Origin: Billgrantia sulfidoxydans
GTDB lineage: Bacteria > Pseudomonadota > Gammaproteobacteria > Pseudomonadales > Halomonadaceae
DNA: 64,000 nucleotides
Assembly (NCBI RefSeq): GCF_017868775.1
Contig: NZ_CP053381.1
Location: 3,162,001-3,226,000 of the forward strand
Reading direction: 5' to 3'
Part shown: in pieces, positions 7,452 to 16,997 of the stretch
Layout: every line of letters starts with the position of its first letter
How positions within the stretch are numbered: the first letter of the stretch is position 1
Program-made: the position numbers and the translations under genes
The notes under the pieces: model-generated
The model's database searches: none
What the model was told of the DNA's origin: nothing
Seen by the model: only the letters and a program-made list of their open reading frames with translations

Positions 7452-9700
7452 TCCCCACTCTCCAGGCGATCCACTTTCTGCAGGCCGCGGGGCAGCTTGC
7501 TGCCGCGTCGACCGCGTTCGCCGCGATAATAGTCCAGATCGGCGTCCTTGAGGGTCAGGTGGCGCTTGCCGGCATGCACGATCAGCCCCGCCCCCGCGGG
7601 CAGCAGCGCGATGTCGCGCACCAGTTCCTCGCGCCGCGCGGCACGGGCGCCGGGAATGTCGATCATCTTGTTGCCCTTGCCCTTGGCCAGCTCGGGCAGT
7701 TGCTCCAGCGGGAACAACAGCAGCCGCCCCTCGTTGGAGACCGCCGCCACCCAGATGTCCTCGCCCTCGGGCACGCGTACCGGCGCCATGACCCGGCAGC
7801 CCTTGGGCACCGAGAGCACCGCCTTGCCCGACTTGTTCTTGCCGATCAGCTCCTCGAGCCTGGCCACGAAGCCGTAGCCGCCGTCGCTGGCGAGCAGGTA
7901 GCGGGTCTCGGGCGGGGCCAGCATCAGCCCGGCCATGTGCGCACCGGCGACCACGTTGACCCGGCCGGTGACCGGCTCGCCCTGGCTGCGGGCGCTGGGC
8001 AGGTTGTGGGCGGCCAGTGTATAGGCGCGGCCGGTGTCGTCGAGCAGCACCAGCGGCTGGTTGGTCTTGCCGCGCCCGGCCAGGGCGAAGCGGTCGCCGG
8101 ACTTGTAGGAGAGTCCTTCCGGGTCGATGTCGTGGCCCTTGGCGGCACGGATCCAGCCCTTCTCGGAGAGCACCACGGTGATGGGGTCGGCGCCCATCAG
8201 CTCGACCTCGGAGAGCGCCTTGGCCTCCTCGCGCTCGACGATGGGCGAACGGCGCTCGTCGCCGTGCTCGCGGGCGGCCTCGCGCAGCTCCTCCTCGATC
8301 AGGTCGGTGAGCTTGGCCTCGCTGCCGAGCAGTTCCTTGAGGCGCTTGCGCTCGGCTTCGAGCGCGTCCTGCTCCCCGCGGATCTTCATCTCCTCGAGCT
8401 TGGCCAGGTGGCGCAGACGCAGCTCGAGGATGGCCTCGGCCTGGCGGTCGGAGAGGCCGAAGGCGGCCATCAGCGCGCTCTTGGGCTCGTCCTCCTCGCG
8501 GATGATGCGGATCACCTCGTCGATGTTGAGGTAGGCGGCGAGCAGGCCTTCGAGGATGTGCAGGCGATCCTCGACCTTGCCCAGGCGATGCTCCAGGCGC
8601 CGACGCACGGTCTTGCGCCGGAAGGTGAGCCATTCGCCAAGCAGCTCGGGCAGCGGCATCACCCGCGGCCGGCCGTCGAGGCCGATCACGTTGAGGTTGA
8701 CGCGAATGTTCTTCTCGAGGTCGGTGGTGGCGAACAGGTGTGCCATCATCGCCTCGATATCGACACGGTTGGAGCGCGGCTCGATCACCAGCCGGGTCGG
8801 CTCCTCGTGGGTCGATTCGTCGCGCAGGTCGTCGACCATGGGCAGCTTCTTGGCCTGCATCTGGGCGGCGATCTGCTCGAGCACCTTGGAGCCGCTGACC
8901 TGATAGGGCAGCGCGGTGACCACCACCTTGCCCTCCTCCATCACGTAGCGCGCGCGCAGCTTCACCGAGCCGCGTCCGCTCTCGTAGAGTTTGCGCAGGT
9001 CGTCGCGGGAGGTGATGATCTCGGCCGCGGTGGGGAAGTCCGGCGCCGGCAGGTGCTGCATCAGGTCGGCGGTGGTGGCCTCTGGATGGCGCAGCAGGTG
9101 GCAGGTGGCCTCGACCACTTCGTTCACGTTGTGCGGCGGAATGTCGGTGGCCATGCCCACGGCGATGCCGGTGCCGCCGTTGAGCAGCACGTGGGGCAGG
9201 CGCGCCGGCAGCACCACCGGCTCGTTCATGGTGCCGTCGAAGTTGGGGGTCCAGTCGACGGTGCCCTGGCCCAGCTCGGCGAGCAGCACCTCGGCAAACT
9301 TGGAGAGCCGCGATTCGGTGTAGCGCATCGCCGCGAACGACTTGGGATCGTCGGGGCTGCCCCAGTTGCCCTGGCCGTCCACCAGCGGGTAGCGGTAGCT
9401 GAACGGCTGGGCCATCAGCACCATCGCCTCGTAGCAGGCGCTGTCGCCATGAGGGTGGAACTTGCCCAGCACGTCGCCGACGGTACGCGCCGACTTCTTG
9501 TACTTGGCGCTGGCGTTCAGCGCCAGCTCGCGCATGGCGTAGACGATGCGCCGCTGCACCGGCTTCATGCCGTCGCCGATGTGGGGCAGCGCCCGGTCGA
9601 GGATGACGTACATCGAGTAGTCGAGGTACGCCTTCTCGGTGTATTCGCGCAGCGAGAGGCGCTCGACGTCGCCCTCCGCCACCTGGATATCCATGGTCAT
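7448..9700 (-). CDS. parC: DNA topoisomerase IV subunit A
   Basis: 750 residues, the usual length. With ParE it decatenates daughter chromosomes. The catalytic Tyr is at about residue 127 in [10 protein letters not shown]. The quinolone-determining segment [12 protein letters not shown] keeps the wild-type Ser (~87) and Glu (~91), so no target-site quinolone resistance is visible. The C-terminal beta-pinwheel follows residue ~490. The start ATG has no clear Shine-Dalgarno; an alternative ATG lies two codons in. The parE-parC gap contains a heptamer repeat. serB overlaps its stop. Confidence 0.97.
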   Translation of the reverse strand: MTMDIQVAEGDVERLSLREYTEKAYLDYSMYVILDRALPHIGDGMKPVQRRIVYAMRELALNASAKYKKSARTVGDVLGKFHPHGDSACYEAMVLMAQPFSYRYPLVDGQGNWGSPDDPKSFAAMRYTESRLSKFAEVLLAELGQGTVDWTPNFDGTMNEPVVLPARLPHVLLNGGTGIAVGMATDIPPHNVNEVVEATCHLLRHPEATTADLMQHLPAPDFPTAAEIITSRDDLRKLYESGRGSVKLRARYVMEEGKVVVTALPYQVSGSKVLEQIAAQMQAKKLPMVDDLRDESTHEEPTRLVIEPRSNRVDIEAMMAHLFATTDLEKNIRVNLNVIGLDGRPRVMPLPELLGEWLTFRRKTVRRRLEHRLGKVEDRLHILEGLLAAYLNIDEVIRIIREEDEPKSALMAAFGLSDRQAEAILELRLRHLAKLEEMKIRGEQDALEAERKRLKELLGSEAKLTDLIEEELREAAREHGDERRSPIVEREEAKALSEVELMGADPITVVLSEKGWIRAAKGHDIDPEGLSYKSGDRFALAGRGKTNQPLVLLDDTGRAYTLAAHNLPSARSQGEPVTGRVNVVAGAHMAGLMLAPPETRYLLASDGGYGFVARLEELIGKNKSGKAVLSVPKGCRVMAPVRVPEGEDIWVAAVSNEGRLLLFPLEQLPELAKGKGNKMIDIPGARAARREELVRDIALLPAGAGLIVHAGKRHLTLKDADLDYYRGERGRRGSKLPRGLQKVDRLESGE

Positions 9701-9810
9701 GGGGTTAGCGCCCTATCTGCCATCATGGAAAAATCGCGGGCCGTGCCCGCACGAAACGTTCTGGAAGAGTTTCGAGATGCGGGCTTCGGGCTTCGAACCC
9801 CGCAGCCCGC

Positions 9811-9871
9811 AGCTCGTAGCTCGTAGCTCGTAGCTCGTAGCTCGTAGCTCGTAGCTCGTAGCTCGTAGCTC
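9811..9871. repeat. heptanucleotide tandem repeat (AGCTCGT)n between parE and parC
   Basis: The unit AGCTCGT is repeated head to tail about 8.7 times without a mismatch. It begins inside the TGA of parE and fills the first ~60 bases of the parE-parC gap. On the transcribed strand the unit reads ACGAGCT. The number is likely to vary by replication slippage. It does not enter the coding part of parE except for the stop codon. Confidence 0.97.
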
Positions 9872-11750
9872 AGACTTCGATATCCGCCAAGTTGCCATAA
9901 TCTTCGAGCCAGCTCTTGCGGTCGGCGGCGCGCTTCTTGGCCAGCAGCATGTCCATCATCTCCATGGTGCCGTCGCCGACTTCGCGAGTGAGCTGCACCA
10001 GGCGTCGGGTCTCCACCGCCATGGTGGTCTCGCGCAACTGCAGCGGGCTCATCTCGCCGAGACCCTTGAAGCGCTGCACGTTGGGCGTGCCGCGCTTGCC
10101 CTCGAGCCGACGCAGGATCGCCGCCTTCTCGCTCTCGTCCAGGGCGTAGTGCACTTCCTTGCCCAAGTCGATGCGGTAGAGCGGCGGCATGGCGACGTAG
10201 ACGTGGCCGGCATCGACCAGCGCCGGGAAGTGGCGCACGAACAGCGCGCACAGCAGCGTGGCGATGTGCAGGCCGTCGGAGTCGGCGTCGGCGAGAATGC
10301 AGATCTTGTGGTAGCGCAGTTGGCTGAGATCGTCACTGCCCGGGTCCATGCCCACTGCCACGGCGATGTCGTGGACCTCCTGGGAGCCGTAGATGTCGTG
10401 GCTGTCGACCTCCCAGGTATTGAGGATCTTGCCACGCAGCGGCAGGATCGCCTGGGTCTCGCGGTTGCGCGCCTGCTTGGCGCTGCCGCCGGCCGAGTCG
10501 CCCTCGACCAGGAACAGCTCGCCCTGGGCCGGGTCCTGGCCGGAGCAGTCGGCCAGCTTGCCGGGTAGCGCGGGGCCGGCGGTGACCTTCTTGCGCGCCA
10601 CCTTCTTGGCGCTCTTCTGGCGCCGCTGGGCGGCGCTGATGACCAGCTCGGCCAGCGTCTCGGCCTGGTCGACATGGTGGTTGAGCCACAGCGAGAAGGC
10701 GTCCTTCACCACGCTGGAGACGAAGGCCGCCACGGTGCGCGACGAGAGGCGCTCCTTGGTCTGGCCGGCGAACTGCGGGTCGAGCATCTTCACCGAGAGC
10801 ACGTAGGCGACCCGCTCCCACAGGTCCTCGGCGGTGAGCTTGACGCCCCGCGGCAGCAGGTTGCGGTATTCGCAGAACTCGCGCAGCGCCTCGAGCAGGC
10901 CCGAACGCAGGCCGTTGACGTGGGTGCCGCCCTGGGGCGTAGGGATCAGGTTGACGTAGCTTTCCATCAGCGTCTCGCCGCCTTCCGGGAGCCACTGTAC
11001 CGCCCAGTCCACCGCCTGCTCGTCGTCGGCGAAGTGGCCTATCAAGGGCGAGGCCGGCAACACTTCGAAGCCGTCGGTGGCCTGGGCCAGGTAGTCGCGC
11101 AGGCCGTCCTCGTACTGCCAGACGCTTTCGGCGCCGTCGGCTTCCACCAGGGTGACCTTGAGACCCGGGCACAACACCGCCTTGGCCCGCAGCAAGTGCT
11201 TGAGCCGCCCCATGGCCAGCCGCGGGCTGTCGAAATAGGACTCGTCGGGCCAGAAGCGCACCAGGGTGCCGGTGGTGCGTTTGGCCACGCTGCCGATCTC
11301 GGCCAGTTCCGACACCTTGTCTCCGTGCTCGAAGGCCATGGCGTGGCGGGCGCCGTCGCGCGACACCTCGACCTCCAGGCGCCGCGACAGCGCATTGACC
11401 ACCGATACCCCGACGCCGTGCAGGCCGCCGGAGAAACGGTAGCTGGACTGGGAGAACTTGCCGCCGGCGTGCAGCCGGGTAAGGATCAACTCGATCCCGG
11501 AGACGCCGTGCTCGGGATGGATGTCGATCGGCATGCCGCGGCCGTCGTCGGCCACTTCGATACCGCCATCCTCCAGCAGGCGCACGGTGACTTCCCGTGC
11601 ATGGCCGGCCAGCGCCTCGTCGACGCTGTTGTCGATGACTTCCTGGGCCAGGTGGTTGGGGCGGGTGGTGTCGGTGTACATGCCGGGGCGCTTGCGCACC
11701 GGATCGAGACCGGAGAGTACTTCGATTGAGCTGGCACTGTACTGTGTCAT
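9870..11750 (-). CDS. parE: DNA topoisomerase IV subunit B
   Basis: 626 residues. The ATP-binding GHKL domain has the Mg-binding Asn in VIDNSVDEAL near residue 41 and GLHGVGVSVVNALS. The TOPRIM domain has VEGDSAGGSA near 415 and DADSDGLHI. It powers the strand passage carried out with ParC. The start ATG is preceded by GGGAC. Its stop TGA forms the first bases of the heptamer repeat. It follows yqiA at 79 bases, as in enterobacteria. Confidence 0.97.
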   Translation of the reverse strand: MTQYSASSIEVLSGLDPVRKRPGMYTDTTRPNHLAQEVIDNSVDEALAGHAREVTVRLLEDGGIEVADDGRGMPIDIHPEHGVSGIELILTRLHAGGKFSQSSYRFSGGLHGVGVSVVNALSRRLEVEVSRDGARHAMAFEHGDKVSELAEIGSVAKRTTGTLVRFWPDESYFDSPRLAMGRLKHLLRAKAVLCPGLKVTLVEADGAESVWQYEDGLRDYLAQATDGFEVLPASPLIGHFADDEQAVDWAVQWLPEGGETLMESYVNLIPTPQGGTHVNGLRSGLLEALREFCEYRNLLPRGVKLTAEDLWERVAYVLSVKMLDPQFAGQTKERLSSRTVAAFVSSVVKDAFSLWLNHHVDQAETLAELVISAAQRRQKSAKKVARKKVTAGPALPGKLADCSGQDPAQGELFLVEGDSAGGSAKQARNRETQAILPLRGKILNTWEVDSHDIYGSQEVHDIAVAVGMDPGSDDLSQLRYHKICILADADSDGLHIATLLCALFVRHFPALVDAGHVYVAMPPLYRIDLGKEVHYALDESEKAAILRRLEGKRGTPNVQRFKGLGEMSPLQLRETTMAVETRRLVQLTREVGDGTMEMMDMLLAKKRAADRKSWLEDYGNLADIEV

Positions 11751-11829
11751 GCGTGTCCCAAAGCCATTACGAATTCGATTGCGCTCCCAGCAGGCCTGCC
11801 CCTTCCCTGAAAGCCCGGCTGCGTCTGCG

Positions 11830-12465
11830 TCATTGCCCCGGTGGCCCGGCAGTCACGCGCCTCGGTGGCAGGCAGTGTCCGCCATGGGCGAGCACGGCCG
11901 GCAGGTACCTCTCCAGCATGCCGAAGACATGGTCGCCGCCGGGGTGCAGGACGGTCCGGGCGCCGCGGTAGAGGGCGAAGGCATCCGCCGGATCGAGCGT
12001 CTCGTCGGCGGTTCCCAGCAGCAGCAGGTAGCGCTCGGGGCACACGCGCTGCGGCGTCAGTTCGACCAGCTCCTCTCGATGCGCCGCCTCGATGACGAAA
12101 CGCTCGTCGGTATGCTCGTTGACGAAGGCCTCGCCTACCCACTCCCCCACCAGCCGCGCCGGCCGCACCGCGGGATTGACCAGCACCGCCGGGAGGTCGT
12201 GGCGCTCGGCCAGGCAGGTCACCAGGAAGCCGCCCAGGGAGCTGCCGACTAGCAGCGGACTCGGCCCCAGCGTGTTCAACTGCGCTTCGGCCATCTCCAG
12301 CGCGGCCGCAGGACGATGCGGCAGCTGAGGCGTCTCGCAGGGCAGCGCCAGCTCCGTGCAGGCGGCCCGTATCAGCGCCGCCTTGGGCGAGCCATAGCCG
12401 CTGTTGAAGCCATGCAGGTAGAGCAGGCCGCTGGCGGGCAGCGGCGCCAATGGTGCGCTCAGCAT
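11830..12465 (-). CDS. yqiA: YqiA/YcfP family alpha/beta hydrolase (esterase)
   Basis: 211 residues. LLYLHGFNSG near the N-terminus forms the oxyanion hole. The nucleophile Ser is in VGSSLGGF near residue 75, an acid is likely in LLGTADETLD, and His in HPGGDHVF. E. coli YqiA hydrolyses short acyl esters such as palmitoyl-CoA and is encoded directly before parE, as here. The Shine-Dalgarno is weak, but the conserved start of the fold leaves little room for another start. The C-terminus is slightly longer than E. coli YqiA. Confidence 0.9.
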   Translation of the reverse strand: MLSAPLAPLPASGLLYLHGFNSGYGSPKAALIRAACTELALPCETPQLPHRPAAALEMAEAQLNTLGPSPLLVGSSLGGFLVTCLAERHDLPAVLVNPAVRPARLVGEWVGEAFVNEHTDERFVIEAAHREELVELTPQRVCPERYLLLLGTADETLDPADAFALYRGARTVLHPGGDHVFGMLERYLPAVLAHGGHCLPPRRVTAGPPGQ

Positions 12466-12521
12466 ACCGAACGAACTGTATACATTGCCAGCCCTTCCAC
12501 GCTAACCCGTTTCTCCCTGCT

Positions 12522-14201
12522 TCAACGATCGCTCTCCCGCTCGGCCTCCCAGACCGCTTCGAGCAGCGCTCGGGTGGAGGCATCCATCTTCTCGTGGCCA
12601 TGGTGGTCGGCCAGCATGCGCTCGGTTTCACCGGCGATCTGCTTGCCCAGCTCCACGCCCCACTGGTCGAAGGGGTTGATGCCCCAGATGGTAGCCTGCA
12701 CGAACACCTTGTGCTCGTAGAGGGCGATCAGCGCTCCCAGGGTGGCCGGGGTCAGGCGGTCGAGCAGCAGCGTGGTGGAGGGCTGGTTGCCGCGGTAGCG
12801 CTTGTGGCCGGGACGCTCACCCGGTTCGTCGATGGCGTCATCGCCGAGCATCAGCAGGCGCGACTGGGCGAAGCAGTTGGCCAGGGTCAGGCGATGCTGC
12901 CCCATCAGGTGCCGGCGGGTTGCCGCATCCTCGACGTCGTCGTAGCGCTTGAGCGGGGCGATGAAGTCGCACACCACCGGCTGGGTACCCTGGTGCAGCA
13001 GCTGGTAGAAGGCGTGCTGGGCGTTGGGGCCGAGCTGCCCCCACAGCACCGGGCAGGTGGAGTAGCTCACCTGGCGCCCGTCGTGGGTGGCCGACTTGCC
13101 GTTGGACTCCATCTCGAGCTGCTCGAGGTAGGCGGCGAAGTGCTCCAGGCGGCCGTCGTAGGGCAGGATCGAGTGGGCGCGGATGTCGAGGAAGTTGACG
13201 TTCCAGATCCCCGCCAGCGCCAGCAGCACCGGCAGGTTGTCGCCGAGAGGCGCCTGGGCGAAGTGCTCGTCCATGGCGTGGGCGCCGGCGAGCAGCTCGC
13301 GGAAGTTGGCCATACCGATCACCAGCGCAATGGGCAGGCCAATCGCTCCCCACAGCGAATAGCGACCGCCGACCCACTCCCAGAACAGCAGCTGGTTGGC
13401 CTCGGCGATGCCCCACTCGCTCATCTTGTCGGGCTTGGCCGAGACGCCGACGAAGTGCTGACGCATGACCATGTCCTCGTCGACCCCCTGGATGCCATCG
13501 TTCACCAGGCGCGCCATCAGCCAGTCGCGGGCGGTGCGCGCGTTGGACAGGGTATCGATGGTGGTGAACGACTTGGACGAAATCACGAACAGCGTGGTCT
13601 CGGGGTTGAAGCGGGTGAGATAGTCGGCGAGCTGCGAGCCGTCCATGGTGGAGGCGAAGTGCACCTCGACATGGTGCGCATCGGCGGGTCGGTAGTCGGC
13701 CAGCGCATGGGTCACCATCAGCGGGCCGAGATCGGAGCCGCCCACGCCCAGGTTGACCACATCGTGAATCGGCCGACCGGTAGCGCCGCGCCACTGGCGG
13801 GCGTGGAGGCGTGCGACCATGGTCGCCATGCGGTCCAGCGTGGCGTGAACGCCCGGGACCACGTCCTCGCCGTCGACGGCCAGGGAGGCCTCCGGGGGCA
13901 GACGCAGCGCCGTGTGCAGCGCCGGACGATCCTCGCTGACGTTGACGTGATCGCCACTCAGCAGGGCCTGAATGCCCTCGGGCACGCCGGCTTCGCGGGC
14001 CAGGTCGAGCAGCAGCGCAAGCGTGGTGTCGCTCCAGCGCTGTTTCGACAGGTCGAGGGTCAGCCCCGCCGCCTGCTGCGTGAAGGCGCGCCCCCGCGCC
14101 TGGTCGAGGAACAGCTCGCGCAGGTGGGTGGGGCGCATCTCCTCGGCGTGCTCCATCAGCCGCTGCCAGGCGCCAGTCTGGTCGATCGGGGTGTGGTTCA
14201 T
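12522..14201 (-). CDS. pgi: glucose-6-phosphate isomerase
   Basis: 559 residues; start at the ATG seven bases after GGAGG, rather than an upstream in-frame ATG that adds 25 poorly coding residues. It interconverts glucose-6-phosphate and fructose-6-phosphate. Signature segments are VVNLGVGGSDLGPLMV (phosphate-binding), FVISSKSFTT, VLWGQLGPNAQHAFYQLLHQG and INPFDQWGVELGK, which contains the catalytic Lys. The length is near the ~549 residues of E. coli Pgi. It is divergent from cmoA with a 232-base gap. Confidence 0.97.
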   Translation of the reverse strand: MNHTPIDQTGAWQRLMEHAEEMRPTHLRELFLDQARGRAFTQQAAGLTLDLSKQRWSDTTLALLLDLAREAGVPEGIQALLSGDHVNVSEDRPALHTALRLPPEASLAVDGEDVVPGVHATLDRMATMVARLHARQWRGATGRPIHDVVNLGVGGSDLGPLMVTHALADYRPADAHHVEVHFASTMDGSQLADYLTRFNPETTLFVISSKSFTTIDTLSNARTARDWLMARLVNDGIQGVDEDMVMRQHFVGVSAKPDKMSEWGIAEANQLLFWEWVGGRYSLWGAIGLPIALVIGMANFRELLAGAHAMDEHFAQAPLGDNLPVLLALAGIWNVNFLDIRAHSILPYDGRLEHFAAYLEQLEMESNGKSATHDGRQVSYSTCPVLWGQLGPNAQHAFYQLLHQGTQPVVCDFIAPLKRYDDVEDAATRRHLMGQHRLTLANCFAQSRLLMLGDDAIDEPGERPGHKRYRGNQPSTTLLLDRLTPATLGALIALYEHKVFVQATIWGINPFDQWGVELGKQIAGETERMLADHHGHEKMDASTRALLEAVWEAERESDR

Positions 14202-14433
14202 AGCAATCCTCCTTGACGTTGCGGGAACACCGCGTCGTTGACGGCCAGCGTGAGACGGGCGACATCCTTCGCCCACAGGCTAGCCTTGTATCCGCCTGTA
14301 AATCCACAGCGTAAATGCAACGCGTGGCGATGCACGGCAGCGGCGCTGTCTCGCCGCCGCGCGGCGCGCCATCCGTGCAGCCGGCCAGCGGCCGGCGTAG
14401 AATATCGGCCTGATCCACGTAACCGGCCTGCTC

Positions 14434-15177
14434 ATGAGTGACGCATCTTATCGCGACGCGATCTTTTCCACACCCCTGGACCGGGTCGCGCGCTTCTCCT
14501 TCGACGAACGGGTGGTGGCCTGCTTCCCCGACATGATTCGCCGCTCGGTGCCCGGCTACGGCCAGATACTCGGCATGCTGGGGCTGATCGCCGGGCGCCA
14601 TCTTCGCCACGGCGCCCATGTCTACGACCTGGGCTGCTCGCTGGGTGCCGCCAGCCTGGCACTGGCCGGCCAGTTGCCGGCGGACGCCTTTCGCCTCACC
14701 GCGGTGGACATCTCGCCGGCCATGGTCGCCCGCGCCCGTGAGACCCTCGCCGCCGAGTGTCCCGAGCACGCCATCGAGGTCATCGAGGGCGACATTCGCA
14801 CCCTCGACTACCGGCCCTCGGGCATGGTGATCCTCAACTTCACCCTGCAGTTCCTGCCACCCGAGGATCGCGAGGCGCTGCTGGTTCGCCTGTTCGAAGC
14901 GCTGGAGCCTGGCGGCGTGCTGGTACTTTCCGAAAAAGTGATCGACCCCGACGAGCGCGACAACGCCTGGCGGGTGGAGCGCTACCACGACTTCAAGCGC
15001 GCCAACGGCTACAGCGAACTCGAGATCAGCCAGAAGCGCACGGCGCTGGAGAACGTGCTGGTGCCGGACACCCTCGCGGCGCACCATGCGCGCCTGGCCC
15101 GGGCCGGCTTTCCACGCTCGCTGACCTGGTTCCAGTACCTCAACTTCGCCTCGCTGATCGCGTTCAAGGAGGCCTGA
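14434..15177 (+). CDS. cmoA: carboxy-S-adenosyl-L-methionine synthase
   Basis: 247 residues, the same length as E. coli CmoA. It makes carboxy-SAM from SAM and prephenate for the wobble-uridine modification cmo5U34. The Rossmann motif [15 protein letters not shown] near residue 62, [11 protein letters not shown] and [11 protein letters not shown] match the family. Arg and Tyr in the C-terminal part ([16 protein letters not shown]) belong to the dimer interface and ligand pocket. No clear Shine-Dalgarno is seen before the ATG. cmoB follows after one base, so the two form an operon. Confidence 0.97.
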   Translation: MSDASYRDAIFSTPLDRVARFSFDERVVACFPDMIRRSVPGYGQILGMLGLIAGRHLRHGAHVYDLGCSLGAASLALAGQLPADAFRLTAVDISPAMVARARETLAAECPEHAIEVIEGDIRTLDYRPSGMVILNFTLQFLPPEDREALLVRLFEALEPGGVLVLSEKVIDPDERDNAWRVERYHDFKRANGYSELEISQKRTALENVLVPDTLAAHHARLARAGFPRSLTWFQYLNFASLIAFKEA

Positions 15178-15178
15178 G

Positions 15179-16171
15179 GTGGCGATACCCGCTGATCAGC
15201 GACCGCTCTATCGCGCCTTCATCGACCAAGGCCTGGATGCTTGGCTCGCCCGCCTGCCGGAACAGTTGGCCCAAGGGCTCGACCGCAAGCGCTATGGCGA
15301 CCTGCCGGCCTGGGAGAAGGCGGTGGCCAAGCTGCCCGCCCTGCCCGAGGCACGCGACGTCCAGTTGGATACCGATACGGTGACGGTGGATTGCGCGCTC
15401 GACGACAGCCGGCGGCGCCAGTGCGAGAACCTGCTGAGGAAGCTATCGCCGTGGCGCAAGGGCCCCTACCGGCTCGCCGGCATTCACATCGACACCGAAT
15501 GGCGCTCCGATTGGAAGTGGCGGCGGGTGGCGCCGCACCTCACCGACCTGCGCGGCCGGCGCGTGCTCGACGTGGGCGGCGGCAGCGGCTACCACGCCTG
15601 GCGCATGGCCGGCGCGGGGGCCGCCTTCGTGCTGGTGATCGACCCTTCGCCGCGCTTCTACTACCAGTTCCAGGCCCTGCGCCACTTCGTCGGTGACGCC
15701 GACGGGGGACGCACCCACTTCCTCCCGGTGGGCATCGAAGACGTGCCCGAGCGGCTCGCCTTCTTCGACACGGTGTTCTCCATGGGCGTGCTCTACCACC
15801 GCCCCTCGCCGCTGGAGCACCTGTTGCAGCTCAAGGAGGCTCTGCGCCCAGGCGGCGAGCTGGTGCTCGAGACGCTAGTGGTGGAGGGCGACGAAACCAC
15901 GGTGCTGCTGCCCGGCGAGCGCTACGCCGCCATGCCCAACGTCTACTTCCTGCCCTCTTCCGCAGCGCTGTGCCAGTGGCTCGAGCGCTGCGGCTTCGTT
16001 GACGTACGGGTAGTGGACGAGGCCCCCACCACGCTGGACGAGCAGCGCTCCACCGAGTGGATGACCTTCCAGTCGCTGGCCGACTTTCTCGACCCGGCCG
16101 ACCCGACGCGCACCCGCGAGGGCTATCCCGCGCCGCGACGGTCAGTGGTGATGGCAACGAGACCAGCGTAG
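15179..16171 (+). CDS. cmoB: tRNA 5-oxyacetyluridine(34) synthase CmoB
   Basis: 330 residues from a GTG start, nine bases after AAGGAGG inside the end of cmoA. CmoB transfers the carboxymethyl group of carboxy-SAM to 5-hydroxyuridine 34 of tRNAs. The SAM-fold motif VLDVGGGSGYHAWRMAGAGA near residue 125, VIDPSPRFYYQFQA and FSMGVLYHRPSPLEHL are characteristic. The N-terminal ~100 residues form the family-specific helical region. Length fits E. coli CmoB (323). Confidence 0.97.
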   Translation: MAIPADQRPLYRAFIDQGLDAWLARLPEQLAQGLDRKRYGDLPAWEKAVAKLPALPEARDVQLDTDTVTVDCALDDSRRRQCENLLRKLSPWRKGPYRLAGIHIDTEWRSDWKWRRVAPHLTDLRGRRVLDVGGGSGYHAWRMAGAGAAFVLVIDPSPRFYYQFQALRHFVGDADGGRTHFLPVGIEDVPERLAFFDTVFSMGVLYHRPSPLEHLLQLKEALRPGGELVLETLVVEGDETTVLLPGERYAAMPNVYFLPSSAALCQWLERCGFVDVRVVDEAPTTLDEQRSTEWMTFQSLADFLDPADPTRTREGYPAPRRSVVMATRPA

Positions 16172-16186
16172 CGAGCAGATGCTGCG

Positions 16187-16603
16187 TCAGGGAGTCTCGG
16201 CTTCCATTTCGAGGCTTTCCGCCGCCAGGTCGCCGAGGATCGGACACTCCGGGCGCTCGTCGCCATGGCAGTGCTTCACCAGGTGCTCCAGGGTACGGCG
16301 CATGCCCTGCAGCTTCTTGATCTTGCCATCCAGCTCCTCGATGTGCGCCTGGGCGACGGCCTTGACGTCGGCACTGGCCCGATGGCGGTCCTGCCACAGG
16401 GCGAGCAGGTTACCCATCTGCTCCACCGAGAAGCCCAGGTCACGGGCCCGGGAGATGAAACGCAGCGCGTGAACGTCCTTCTCGCTGAAGATCCGATACC
16501 CCGACTCCGTCCGTTTGGCCGGGGCAATGAGGCCGATACTCTCGTAGTAGCGAATCATCTTTTCCGAGATGCCGGATGCCTTCGACGCTTGACCGATATT
16601 CAT
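16187..16603 (-). CDS. cueR: Cu(I)-responsive MerR-type regulator CueR
   Basis: 138 residues. The N-terminus MNIGQASKASGISEKMIRYYE is the MerR winged helix-turn-helix; a long dimerisation helix follows. The metal loop CHGDERPEC near residues 110-118 has the two cysteines seven residues apart expected of Cu(I)/Ag(I)/Au(I)-sensing CueR. The C-terminal extension is slightly longer than in E. coli. It is divergent from copZ-copA, and matching operators with the MerR-type long spacer lie in front of copZ and copA. It converges with cmoB. Confidence 0.94.
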   Translation of the reverse strand: MNIGQASKASGISEKMIRYYESIGLIAPAKRTESGYRIFSEKDVHALRFISRARDLGFSVEQMGNLLALWQDRHRASADVKAVAQAHIEELDGKIKKLQGMRRTLEHLVKHCHGDERPECPILGDLAAESLEMEAETP

Positions 16604-16670
16604 CGGGTGCCTCCTCTTTCAGGAACTTGGCGCGAGAGATGCCCCGATTGCCGGGAACGCTTGTCAGCGC

Positions 16671-16701
16671 TTGACCTTACAACAATGGGAAGGTTTATGC
16701 T
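16671..16701 (+). promoter_or_regulatory. CueR-type promoter of copZ
   Basis: TTGACC (16671-16676) and TATGCT (16696-16701) are separated by 19 bases, the long spacer typical of MerR-family promoters. Within the spacer region, ACCTTAC and GGAAGGT (16674-16694) form the near-palindromic CueR operator around seven bases. CueR bound to copper is expected to twist the spacer and activate transcription. Confidence 0.88.
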
Positions 16702-16731
16702 GTCCAGCACACCCACCACGAGGAAGCGCTC

Positions 16732-16929
16732 ATGCCGAAATTCAACGTGCCGGACATGTCATGTAACCACTGCGTCTCGACGATCTCCACCGCCATCGAA
16801 TCCGTGGACAGCGGGGCCAGCCTGGAATTCGACCTGGCGAATCGCCAAGTCAGCGTGAACAGCAGCGCGCCGGTCGAGGCGATCCAGGCAGCCATCGAAG
16901 CGGCCGGCTACCCCAATCAGGTGGCCTAG
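16732..16929 (+). CDS. copZ: CopZ-like copper chaperone (single HMA domain)
   Basis: 65 residues, one ferredoxin-like heavy-metal-associated domain. The Cu(I) site is MSCNHC near residue 9. GAGG precedes the ATG by eight bases. Proteins of this kind carry cytosolic Cu(I) to the P-type ATPase and to copper-sensing regulators. It has its own CueR operator upstream, and copA, with a second operator, follows after 68 bases. Confusion with a MerP-like mercury protein is unlikely given the cytoplasmic form and the neighbours. Confidence 0.9.
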   Translation: MPKFNVPDMSCNHCVSTISTAIESVDSGASLEFDLANRQVSVNSSAPVEAIQAAIEAAGYPNQVA

Positions 16930-16936
16930 CGCCATT

Positions 16937-16957
16937 ACCTTCCCATGACTGGAAGGT
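16937..16957 (+). promoter_or_regulatory. CueR operator upstream of copA
   Basis: ACCTTCC-N7-GGAAGGT is a perfect inverted repeat identical in layout to the E. coli copA operator. A MerR-type promoter would place the -35 at ATTACC, and the -10 nineteen bases on at TGAGAC, which is weak. copA may therefore depend on both this site and read-through from copZ. Confidence 0.85.
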
Positions 16958-16997
16958 TTGAGACATAGTAACCCTCATCGCAACGGAGGCACAAGGC

